From: an uncultured Kiritimatiellota bacterium
Lineage (GTDB): Bacteria; Verrucomicrobiota; Kiritimatiellia; RFP12; DVOR01
Reading direction: 5' to 3'
Length of the DNA: 64,000 bases
NCBI GenBank assembly: GCA_944389945.1
Contig: CALXOF010000005.1
Coordinates: 93,215 to 157,214 of the forward strand
Positions 26,063 to 33,135 of the stretch are shown here, in pieces; the first letter of the stretch is position 1; the number at the start of each line of letters is the position of its first letter. The position numbers and the translations under genes are program-made. The notes under the pieces were generated by a model. It searched no databases. It saw only the letters and a list, made by a program, of their open reading frames with translations, and was not told where the DNA came from.

Positions 26063-27383
26063 TTGTCCTTCGCCGCGTCGGGATGCGATTTTCGCACTAG
26101 CATTATGGAAGGCGCGGGGTGACCACCCCACCCAGGCGTTGCCTGAGGGGCCTGGGCGGGCCTTTGCACTGGAGTTGGTGGGGGCGGTGCTTCGCCATAA
26201 GGCCAGTCTGGAGTGGGCTGTTGGCCGGTGCGTCAAGCGGATGCCGCAGGGTGAACTCTGGGCCGCGCTCCTCATCGGCGCCGCGCAACTCCTCGTCCTC
26301 CGCGTGCCCGACCACGCCGCCCTCGCCGAGACCGTCCAGGCCGCCAAGCCCATCGGCAAAAGCGCCGCCGCCTTCGTCAACGCCGTCCTCCGCCGACTCC
26401 AACGCGAACGCGACACCCTCGTCGCCGAACTCGCCGCCCAGCCCGCCCACGTCCGCCTCAACCTCCCCAAGGCCCTCTGGACGCGTTGGCTTCGCGACCT
26501 CGGCCCCGACCGCGCCACCGCCGTCGCCGAAGCCCTTGCCGAGCCCCCGCGCACAGTCCTCCGGCCCCTGCCGCCCTTCTCTCCGCCGCCCGGTTGCGAG
26601 CCCCACCCCGACGACCCCGACTTCTTCATTGTCCCCCACGGCACCCGCCTCGACGCCCTTCCCGGCTTCACCGAGGGCCACTTCGTCGCGCAAGACCCCG
26701 CCACCCGCCACGCCATCGACCTCCTCGATCTCCGCCCCGGCCAACGCGTCCTCGATGCCTGCGCCGCCCCCGGCGGTAAGACCGCCCAAATCGCCGCCCG
26801 CCTCGCACCCTGGCCCGACGGCACTCGCCTCGTCGCCAACGAACCCAACCCCGACCGCGCCGAAACCCTCCGCGACACCCTCCGCCGTTGCGGCTTCCTC
26901 GACCGCGTCGAACTCACCAATCTCCCCGCGCAAGACCTCACCTGCGGACCCTTCGACCGTATCCTCCTCGACGTCCCCTGCTCCAACACCGGCGTCCTGG
27001 GCCGCCGCCCCGACGCCCGCTGGGCCTGGACCCCGACCCGCCTCCGCCGCGCCGTCGACCTCCAAGCCCAAATCCTCGAGGCCTGCGCCTCCCTCCTCGC
27101 CCCCGGCGGCAGACTCGTCTACTCCACCTGCTCCATCGAGTCCGAGGAAGACGCCCACCAAATCCAAGCCTTCCTCGCCCGCCACCCCGACTTCACCCTC
27201 CTCGACAGCCGCTTCACCCTCCCCACCCCCCTCCACGACGGCTCCTTCGCCGCCGGCCTCGACCGCGCCGCCCTCGAAGCCGCCGCCCGCGAAGCCCCCG
27301 AGGTCCAAAAACACACCGCCGGCCTCACCATCGCCAAGGTCATCGTCGTCCCCGGCAAACTCGTCAACATCGTCGCCAAATAA
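25971..27383 (+). CDS. rsmB: 16S rRNA cytosine-C5 methyltransferase RsmB-like, with a LeuS-derived tail
   Basis: A 470-residue RsmB/NSUN-type methyltransferase. An N-terminal NusB-like helical domain (RDAIFALALWK to about residue 170) is followed by the SAM site DACAAPGGKTAQIAARL, the catalytic PC motif LDVPCSNTGVLGRRPDARW and the second cysteine in VYSTCSIESEED. The usual end of the protein (about HDGSFAA) is followed by 43 residues identical to the LeuS C-terminus ([19 protein letters not shown] to the stop). ATG 25971 lies inside cassette 2, so residues up to about 43 are cassette-derived. The native start appears lost. Confidence 0.87.
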   Translation: MESPTKPLSRKPRPSRGDARSVLCSPFSVLSCPSPRRDAIFALALWKARGDHPTQALPEGPGRAFALELVGAVLRHKASLEWAVGRCVKRMPQGELWAALLIGAAQLLVLRVPDHAALAETVQAAKPIGKSAAAFVNAVLRRLQRERDTLVAELAAQPAHVRLNLPKALWTRWLRDLGPDRATAVAEALAEPPRTVLRPLPPFSPPPGCEPHPDDPDFFIVPHGTRLDALPGFTEGHFVAQDPATRHAIDLLDLRPGQRVLDACAAPGGKTAQIAARLAPWPDGTRLVANEPNPDRAETLRDTLRRCGFLDRVELTNLPAQDLTCGPFDRILLDVPCSNTGVLGRRPDARWAWTPTRLRRAVDLQAQILEACASLLAPGGRLVYSTCSIESEEDAHQIQAFLARHPDFTLLDSRFTLPTPLHDGSFAAGLDRAALEAAAREAPEVQKHTAGLTIAKVIVVPGKLVNIVAK

Positions 27384-27388
27384 GCGAC
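27250..27388. repeat. Copy of the leuS 3' end at the end of rsmB
   Basis: 139 bp matching 18714-18852 in inverted orientation with a single visible mismatch (AAACTC versus AAGCTC). It provides the last 43 codons and stop of rsmB. Confidence 0.9.
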
Positions 27389-27406
27389 ATCTTTTCCCCT
27401 CCAAAA

Positions 27407-27431
27407 GGCCCCCACCCGGGGGCCCTTTTTG
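27407..27431 (+). terminator. Rho-independent terminator after rsmB
   Basis: GGCCCCCACCCGGGGGCC is followed by a run of T. It is a strong stem with a 4-nt loop about 24 bp after the rsmB stop. Confidence 0.85.
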
Positions 27432-27445
27432 TACCCTCCGCTAAC

Positions 27446-27561
27446 TTAAGTCAATTTCTCACCCCTCCAAGTGTCGAGTTAACGCAATTTCTATCCCCCT
27501 CAACTGTCGAGTTAAGTCAATTTCTCACCCCTTCAAGTGTCGAGTTAACGCAATTTCTTTG
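27446..27561. repeat. 33-bp tandem repeat, 3.5 units
   Basis: Units begin at 27446, 27479, 27512 and 27545 and alternate between TTAAGTCAATTTC and TTAACGCAATTTC, each ending in GTCGAG. Similar units lie at about 16755-16839 and 28973-29012. All sit beside ATPase genes. Confidence 0.8.
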
Positions 27562-27570
27562 TCGCTTTGC

Positions 27571-27576
27571 TATACT
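27571..27576 (+). promoter_or_regulatory. TATACT promoter of the DUF4143 ATPase gene
   Basis: A TATACT box directly follows the 33-bp repeats. The gene start at 27599 has AAGGAG 8 bases before it, giving a short conventional leader. Confidence 0.6.
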
Positions 27577-27598
27577 TTAAGGCGAAAGGAGCGAAGCG

Positions 27599-28882
27599 AT
27601 GAATCGGGAAGACTTGGAACAAGTGCTTGCAGATCAGCAGAAAGAACTGCTTGATCGTGACCGCTCGCGGCTCGTCAGCCGAGTGGAGGAGGGGCAAATC
27701 CATTTGGACAGCGCCTTAGCCCAGATAGTCATCGGCGTGCGGCGTAGTGGAAAGTCGACCCTCTGCCAGTCCGCCGTGCTTCAATTAGGGCGCCCTTTCG
27801 GGTACGTGAACTTTGATGATGAACGCCTGGCCTCCCTGCGCGGGGAAGACCTCAATGCGGTCCTGGAGACGCTCTACGCACTAAACGGCGACTTTGACGT
27901 GCTCTTCTTGGATGAGGTGCAGAACATCCCCGAGTGGAACCTCTTTGTCAACCGCCTGCTTCGCCAAGGGATGCACGTCTTGGTGACCGGCTCCAACGCG
28001 AAACTCCTCTCCGGCGAGCTGGTCACCCACATGGTCGGTCGCTATCATGCCGTGGAGCTCTTCCCGCTCTCCTTCGCCGAGTTCTGCGCCTTCCACGGGG
28101 TCGACCCTGCGGACAAGACGACGTTGGGCGCGGGTCTCCGCCAGCGTGTGCTCGACGCCTACCTCCGCCAGGGCGGCTTCCCCGAATTGCTCACAGAAGG
28201 CGCCTCCGCACCGGAATACGTCAGCGCCTTGATAGACGGCATCCTCGAGCGCGACATCCGCCAACGCCTCCGCCAACGTTCCGTGCGTTCCATCCGCATT
28301 GTGGCGGATTATCTGCTCAGCGTCGTTCCCGCGGTCCTCAATCCCCATACGCTTGGCGCGCGCCTCGAGTTGGACCGTGCCCCCAACACCGTCAAAACCT
28401 ACGTCGACCACCTGTGCCGCGCCTATCTGCTCATCACCATCCACAAATGGTCACGCAAGGCGCATCTGCGTATCCGCAACGAGAAACTCTACCCCGTGGA
28501 CGTTGCGCTCATGGGCGGCGGTCGACAGGCCAACTCCGGCGAGAATGTGGGCTGGAGACTGGAAACCGTCGTCCTCATCGAGTTGCTCCGCCGCTACAGA
28601 CCTCTCAGTGGCAAAGTCTTCTACTATCAAGAGAACCGTTCCGAGGCAGATTTCGTGGTGTGCCGCGGCAATAACACCCTTGCCGTTGTCCAAGTCTCTG
28701 TGGACATCTCCAAGCCCAACACCCGCGAACGCGAACTCCGCGGCGCCGTTGCCGCCGCCAAAGCCACCGGTTGCCCGGAGGCCACACTCGTCACCTTCCA
28801 CGAAAGCGGCGAGGAAACCATCGATGGCATCCGCGTCCGTATCGTCCGCGCGCGAGACTGGCTCTGCACCCCGCCACAGTGA
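27599..28882 (+). CDS. AAA ATPase with DUF4143 domain
   Basis: A 427-residue AAA_14-DUF4143 protein. The Walker A is GVRRSGKST (residues 46-54), the Walker B is VLFLDEVQNIPEWN, and the sensor region is HVLVTGSNAKLLSGEL. The C-terminal DUF4143 part contains GWRLETVVLIEL and a nuclease-like end KVFYYQENRSEADFVVCRG. Members are common, mobile and of unknown role. Some are proposed to act in defence or as toxin-like modules. It has its own promoter and terminator, with 33-bp repeats on both sides, suggesting a movable single-gene unit. Confidence 0.88.
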   Translation: MNREDLEQVLADQQKELLDRDRSRLVSRVEEGQIHLDSALAQIVIGVRRSGKSTLCQSAVLQLGRPFGYVNFDDERLASLRGEDLNAVLETLYALNGDFDVLFLDEVQNIPEWNLFVNRLLRQGMHVLVTGSNAKLLSGELVTHMVGRYHAVELFPLSFAEFCAFHGVDPADKTTLGAGLRQRVLDAYLRQGGFPELLTEGASAPEYVSALIDGILERDIRQRLRQRSVRSIRIVADYLLSVVPAVLNPHTLGARLELDRAPNTVKTYVDHLCRAYLLITIHKWSRKAHLRIRNEKLYPVDVALMGGGRQANSGENVGWRLETVVLIELLRRYRPLSGKVFYYQENRSEADFVVCRGNNTLAVVQVSVDISKPNTRERELRGAVAAAKATGCPEATLVTFHESGEETIDGIRVRIVRARDWLCTPPQ

Positions 28883-28919
28883 GGTGCTTCGGTACACACT
28901 AATCGCCGACTCCTCCTCC

Positions 28920-28949
28920 AAAAGGCTCCCACCCGGGGGCCTTTTTTTG
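28920..28949 (+). terminator. Terminator after the DUF4143 ATPase gene
   Basis: GGCTCCCACCCGGGGGCC is followed by seven T. It closely resembles the rsmB terminator at 27407-27431. Confidence 0.8.
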
Positions 28950-28972
28950 TACACATCTGTCCACTTAACGCA

Positions 28973-29146
28973 ATTTCTCTCCCCTCCAACTGTCGAGTTA
29001 ACGCAATTTCTCATGAGAGGGGCCATCTGGCAGACATCTCTGTGCGGCTCTGTGCAACCCTCTGTGTACCTCTGTGATCTAAAGACACGCTGGCAGTCCT
29101 GCGTGCGGTAGCACGCCCTTAATCTGAGCACTCTGCGGTTTCTTTC
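28973..29146. repeat. 33-bp repeat units followed by a composite word-array element
   Basis: About 28973-29012 holds one and a half TTAACGCAATTTC units. Then 29034-29146 holds CTCTGTG words, CTGGCAGTCCT, the hairpin GCGTGCGGTAGCACGC and CTGCGGTTTC words. No gene is visible between the ATPase and the PepSY-like gene. Confidence 0.65.
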
Positions 29147-29286
29147 TACGTCGTCTCCGAGCACCTCTCTGGTAATTGACTTAAACACAATTGGTCATAT
29201 ACAGAGAAACGAGCCGTAATCCCAGCGTGGGACAATAGGGGCAATTCCAACGGAGATTGGAAGGTTTCACAAGAAAGGAGACTGCA

Positions 29287-29646
29287 ATGAACCCGAAAGG
29301 TTTGCTTCTGCTTGGAGCCCTGATGGCCGCCCTGTGCGTGAGCGCGGCGACCCCGGCACCCAAGCAAAGCGCGGAGACAACGGTTATCGGCACCGACCGT
29401 GCCATCGCCATCGCCACCGCGCAGGCGAAGGCCGCCCCCACGGCCATCACCAAACTGGTCGTCAAGCGCGACCAGGATGACACCACCCAGGTGGAGACCT
29501 ACGAAATCGAGTTGCGCGCCAACGGCATCGAGTTCGATTACGTAATCGCCGCCGCAGACGGCACCATCCTCGCCCAGAAACAGGAGGCCGAAAACCCCAA
29601 AGACCGCGACGAGGACGATGACGAGGAGGACGACAACGACGATTAA
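29287..29646 (+). CDS. Small secreted PepSY-like protein with acidic tail, copy 2
   Basis: A 119-residue near-duplicate of the protein at 16066-16425, with signal peptide MNPKGLLLLGALMAALCVSA, PepSY-like core VETYEIELRANGIEFDYVIA and a D/E-rich C-terminus. GAAAGGAG lies before the ATG. About 100 bp upstream and the downstream palindromic array are also shared with copy 1, so the whole segment is an inverted duplication. The function is unknown. Confidence 0.75.
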   Translation: MNPKGLLLLGALMAALCVSAATPAPKQSAETTVIGTDRAIAIATAQAKAAPTAITKLVVKRDQDDTTQVETYEIELRANGIEFDYVIAAADGTILAQKQEAENPKDRDEDDDEEDDNDD

Positions 29647-29679
29647 ACATTTCTCCACTTCCTTTCCCAACCAAGCTCA

Positions 29680-29703
29680 GGCCCCGGCAACGGGGCCTTT
29701 TTT
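29680..29703 (+). terminator. Terminator of PepSY-like gene copy 2
   Basis: GGCCCCGGCAACGGGGCC is followed by six T, about 35 bp after the stop. Confidence 0.85.
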
Positions 29704-29835
29704 GTACTCGCACGAGCCTCAGACCATGCATCCCACAATTTCTCATTGGCGAATCAACCTATCCGACACCCTTTCTCGGTGAGACACAACCTCCCCCGCG
29801 AGCCTCAGCAACCTGCCCCTGCACCCCCTTTCTGA

Positions 29836-29945
29836 GACCCTATAGTGGTCCGAGGTCAACCACTATAGTGGTCGGGGTCGAGACCCTATAGTGGTCCGAC
29901 CCAAAACCCTTAAGGGTCTGTGAGCGCCCCTATAGGGGCTAGGGC
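29836..29945. repeat. Palindromic 23-bp array, copy 2
   Basis: CTTTCTGAGACCCTATAGTGG begins a series of palindromic cores spaced about 23 bp apart, ending with CCCTTAAGGG and CCCCTATAGGGG. It is the inverted counterpart of 15780-15888. Together with the terminator it fills the 335-bp gap before the next gene. Confidence 0.75.
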
Positions 29946-29981
29946 GCCGTCGGTAGATTCTCCCTTAATCAACGACTCGAA

Positions 29982-32132
29982 TCAAGGTATCGCGGGGGCG
30001 TTGCCTTGTCCACGGAAGATGGTAAAGGCAAAGGAGCGGGTGGGGCCGACAGATTCTCCCGAGGCCGTGTAGCACGCAATGGGGAGGAAATCGGGGTGAT
30101 TTGCCTTGAAGTCTTTTAGATAGGCCTCCTCGACAATCCAGAAGTCCTCTTTACCGGCGTAGATGGAGGCGGGGCGCGGCGGTTCATCAATCGTATAGAG
30201 ATAGAAATGCGGCGTGCGCGCGCGTACGGCGTAGCAAACCTGCCACGTGCAGGCAACGATGCTCCCTTCAGGGACATGTTGTGCGACAAAGGCCTCGACC
30301 GGACGCGGATTGCGTGCCTCCCAGCCAAGCATCGCCACCGCCGTCCGCGCGGGTAAACCAATCAGGCACAACACCAGGCAAGCACTCACCACGGCCCCGC
30401 GCACGGTCACCGGCCACGTCCGCAAACGCGGAAGCAACAGGCAAAACAGCATCACGACCATGAGATCGCCCATGAAGTGATAATAAATGGGATATTTGCC
30501 CAGCACGTTCAATACTATTGGCGTGAGCGCACAGAGGACCCACGCGGCGACACCCCAGCGGCGAGGGCGACTCTGCCATACCACGAGTGCCAAGCATGCC
30601 AAAAGCGTCCAAAAGACACCCGACCACGGGAGCGGCCAGAAGATGGCAAGCACGCGCGAAAGAGGTGAAGACGATGCCGCGATGCTTTGCATGCCGAGCG
30701 TGGCGGCAAGAAAGATATCCAGCACATCATTCAGCCAGTAAAGCCCCAGCAAGAGCGCCGCTCCGATAGCCCCGCCAATCGCCGCAGTCACACCCAGCTT
30801 GACCCAAGCGCACAGCACGAGCGACTCCCCAAGGAGTTGCCGCAGGGCAATCGCGAAAAGAAAGAGCATGACCAACCACGGCGCTCCTTGAAGCCCCGCG
30901 AAGGGCATCATCAACGCCACCAAGCCAACGCCAACCATGCGCTTGACCGAGCATTTGCTCAACAATGCCAACAGGAAAAGCTCGCCTAAGATAAGCACTT
31001 CCATGTCCGGACGGGCCGAACGATAAGAGAAGAGCACGCCCGGCAAACACCACATCATCAACGCGGCCAGCCAACCATAGGCAAACGAACCCGAGAGCCT
31101 CCGCCCCAACAGACAGGCCAACCATGCAGCTACTAGCGCCAAGAGTAAATTGGCAGCACGGATGGAGAAGATGTCTGAACCAAAAAGCGTCACCCAACCC
31201 GCGATATACAGCGGATGCGCCGGCACGTTGCCTGCAAAAAAGGTATTCTCGTTCTGAGAATACCACACGGAAGAGGTGAACCCCTGGCCTTCCGCCAATC
31301 GAATGCCAGGGTCTGAATAGGATACCTCGTCCATCCACACCGTCGGTGAACGCGTCAACGTCACGCAGTTGACCGCCAAGCATACTGCCGCCAAAAGGAT
31401 GAAGACACTCCAACCCATCTTACGGCTGATTCCCGCAAAATGGATGGTTTGCCAGAAGGAGCGGGCGGCGGCTTTGAGGAGCTTCCACTTTTTGATGGAG
31501 ACTTCGCCGGTGGTGCGGTCGTGTTGCGGCACGGGGATTTCTAGGAGGCGCAGATGGTGACGGGCGGCGAGGCCAGAGAGAATCACGTTGGGCGCAAAGG
31601 TGTCTTCCGGAATCTGTGCATAGAAGGGGGCGAAGACCTCGGCGCGCATCAGGCGATAGGGCGTGTTCACGTCCCAAATCCCCTTACCATAGAAGAGGCG
31701 GACGCAGAGGCGTGAGACAAAGGAGACAACCTTGCGCGCAAGGGGTTGGCGACGACCGTCACGGCGACCAACCAAGAAGTCGTAATCGTTACGCTTGGCC
31801 CACAGTTCGGGGAAGGATTCGGGCCCCATCTCGTCGTCGGAGTCAATCTGGAAGACCCAGTCGGAGTCCTCCGCGGCCTCGCGGTAACCCCGCAGAATCG
31901 TGGGGCCATGGCCGGAGTTGGGCTTGTCCACAGCCAACACGCGCCCGTCGCTCGCGTCGGCGACCTCGGCCAGAATCTTGCACGTGGCGTCCTTGGAGCC
32001 ATCGTTGTAGGCGCGGATACGGTAGCGAATGCCGAGCGTGTCGAGCATCGCCATCCACTTCTTCAACACGGGGCCAATCGCCTCGGCCTCGTTGTAGACC
32101 GGCATGACGACGGAGAGATCATAAGGTTTCAT
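29982..32132 (-). CDS. GT2 glycosyltransferase fused to a GT-C-like membrane domain
   Basis: A 716-residue fusion. Residues 1 to about 235 form a GT2 domain (LSVVMPVYNEAEAIGPVLKK, AYNDGSKDATCKI, QIDSDDEMGPES) like dolichyl/undecaprenyl-phosphate sugar transferases. The rest has about 11 hydrophobic segments with an early acidic loop (VWMDEVSYSDPGIRLAEG) like the PMT_2/GT39 fold. It may both make a lipid-linked sugar and transfer it outside. It overlaps gtrA by 14 bp, so GtrA is the likely flippase partner. Confidence 0.85.
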   Translation of the reverse strand: MKPYDLSVVMPVYNEAEAIGPVLKKWMAMLDTLGIRYRIRAYNDGSKDATCKILAEVADASDGRVLAVDKPNSGHGPTILRGYREAAEDSDWVFQIDSDDEMGPESFPELWAKRNDYDFLVGRRDGRRQPLARKVVSFVSRLCVRLFYGKGIWDVNTPYRLMRAEVFAPFYAQIPEDTFAPNVILSGLAARHHLRLLEIPVPQHDRTTGEVSIKKWKLLKAAARSFWQTIHFAGISRKMGWSVFILLAAVCLAVNCVTLTRSPTVWMDEVSYSDPGIRLAEGQGFTSSVWYSQNENTFFAGNVPAHPLYIAGWVTLFGSDIFSIRAANLLLALVAAWLACLLGRRLSGSFAYGWLAALMMWCLPGVLFSYRSARPDMEVLILGELFLLALLSKCSVKRMVGVGLVALMMPFAGLQGAPWLVMLFLFAIALRQLLGESLVLCAWVKLGVTAAIGGAIGAALLLGLYWLNDVLDIFLAATLGMQSIAASSSPLSRVLAIFWPLPWSGVFWTLLACLALVVWQSRPRRWGVAAWVLCALTPIVLNVLGKYPIYYHFMGDLMVVMLFCLLLPRLRTWPVTVRGAVVSACLVLCLIGLPARTAVAMLGWEARNPRPVEAFVAQHVPEGSIVACTWQVCYAVRARTPHFYLYTIDEPPRPASIYAGKEDFWIVEEAYLKDFKANHPDFLPIACYTASGESVGPTRSFAFTIFRGQGNAPAIP

Positions 32133-32571
32133 CGGCGGCTCGCTTTCGGAAGGTCACGCACTTGTTGAGCGTGAATTGCAGGACAGTGACGACAAAGATG
32201 ATGACAAGCTTGGAAATCAGCGCATTCCAACAAAGGACTTCCACAAAGAGCCATAGTAGCGCCGCGCTCACGCCCAGACCTAGCAATCCCACGCTATAGA
32301 AGGAGAGGAAACGCAACCACAGGCGGTCCGTCCGCTTGAAGTTGAAGAAGGCGTTCAGGAAGAAGTTGTTGCAGATGCCGCACGAGACACTGATGGCATT
32401 CGCTAGCTGATAGTGCCACCCCAACCCAATCGTCAAGCCCGCGAAGACCAGGCAATCCAGCGTCACCCCACTGCCCCCAATGAGGCAATAGACCACAAAC
32501 TCCCGATACCGGGTCCACAAAAACCCGATTCGTTCGCGCAAATGCGCCATCCTAACAGTCTCACTGGGCAT
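32119..32571 (-). CDS. GtrA-like flippase
   Basis: A 150-residue GtrA-family protein with four predicted membrane helices: FVVYCLIGGSGVTLDCLVFA, the region around NAISVSCGICNNFFLNAFF, FLSFYSVGLLGLGVSAALLW and ISKLVIIFVVTVLQF. It is thought to flip undecaprenyl-phosphate-linked sugar across the inner membrane. ATG 32571 follows the U-run of the leader terminator directly. ATG 32550 (MAHLRERI) is an alternative. The first 39 codons also exist as the start of the chimeric gene at 9666. Confidence 0.88.
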   Translation of the reverse strand: MPSETVRMAHLRERIGFLWTRYREFVVYCLIGGSGVTLDCLVFAGLTIGLGWHYQLANAISVSCGICNNFFLNAFFNFKRTDRLWLRFLSFYSVGLLGLGVSAALLWLFVEVLCWNALISKLVIIFVVTVLQFTLNKCVTFRKRAADETL

Positions 32572-32572
32572 G

Positions 32573-32766
32573 AAAAAAGCACGCTCCCTTTGCGTGCTTC
32601 AATTGAGGCCCTAGGATGTGCCCGTGAACAAACACGCGAAGGGAAGCGTGCCGATAGACCGGCACGCTTCGCCTAACACGTTGCTTGTTCACTGAAATTT
32701 CCTAGGTTCCAATTGAAGCAACCTTGTTACGCTTAGCGTAGTGGTACTACGGCTTTCCCGTAGCGT
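32573..32766 (-). ncRNA. Structured leader RNA, copy 2, ending in a terminator
   Basis: Near-identical to copy 1 (9470-9664) except in the paired arms: the outer stem is GCTTCAATTG/CAATTGAAGC and the inner stem GTGAACAA/TTGTTCAC, both compensated. The same GGGAAAG hairpin loop, AACCTAGGAAATTTC and CCTAGGGCC strands and the AAGCACGC/GCGTGCTT terminator are present. A TATACT box lies at 32773-32778. It leads the gtrA-glycosyltransferase operon. Confidence 0.72.
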
Positions 32767-32879
32767 GCCAATAGTATAGCAAAAGCAAGAGAGCCCCATC
32801 ATCGTTGCCAAATGACAGGTCTTGGAGAGGGCGCATCTTGCTATAGGGTGTGTAGTTGAAGGGGATTTAGCAGGGGCAA

Positions 32880-33030
32880 ATGACAGGTTTTTGGCAAGGG
32901 TGCGTGGTGTGCTTATCGAGCGGCCACAATTGATCTTTGACAACTGAATCTATGTATTTGTATCAAATGATTGAAAGTAGGGCGCCGGCTTCTCGACGGC
33001 CTTATTTATATAAGGTACAGTTTGGTGCCC
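32880..33030 (+). ncRNA. Structured repeat H, copy 2
   Basis: This copy shares CAAATGACAGGT, GGTGCGTGGTG, TGATCTTTGACAACTGAAT, TGTATTTGTATC and the palindrome CCTTATTTATATAAGG with the inverted copy at 4523-4674. The closing stem is GGGCGCC/GGTGCCC. A partial extra copy of AAATGACAGGTC lies at about 32811. It ends about 106 bp before the STAND gene start. It could be an RNA, a regulatory leader or a transposon-end derivative. Confidence 0.45.
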
Positions 33031-33042
33031 TAGGCTCTGGGG

Positions 33043-33069
33043 TGGTCTGCCGTTCAAAAAACTTTCCCT
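33043..33069. repeat. 27-bp direct repeat, left of the AT-rich island
   Basis: GTGGTCTGCCG, then TTCAAAAACTTTCCCT. It matches 36984-37010 at 26 of 27 positions. The two copies bracket the STAND gene, as expected of attachment or target sites. Confidence 0.75.
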
Positions 33070-33135
33070 GGGCACTATTGATTTAAAACAAAAGTAAGAA
33101 TTTTGAGTACAATATATAACAAATTGGAGAAATCT

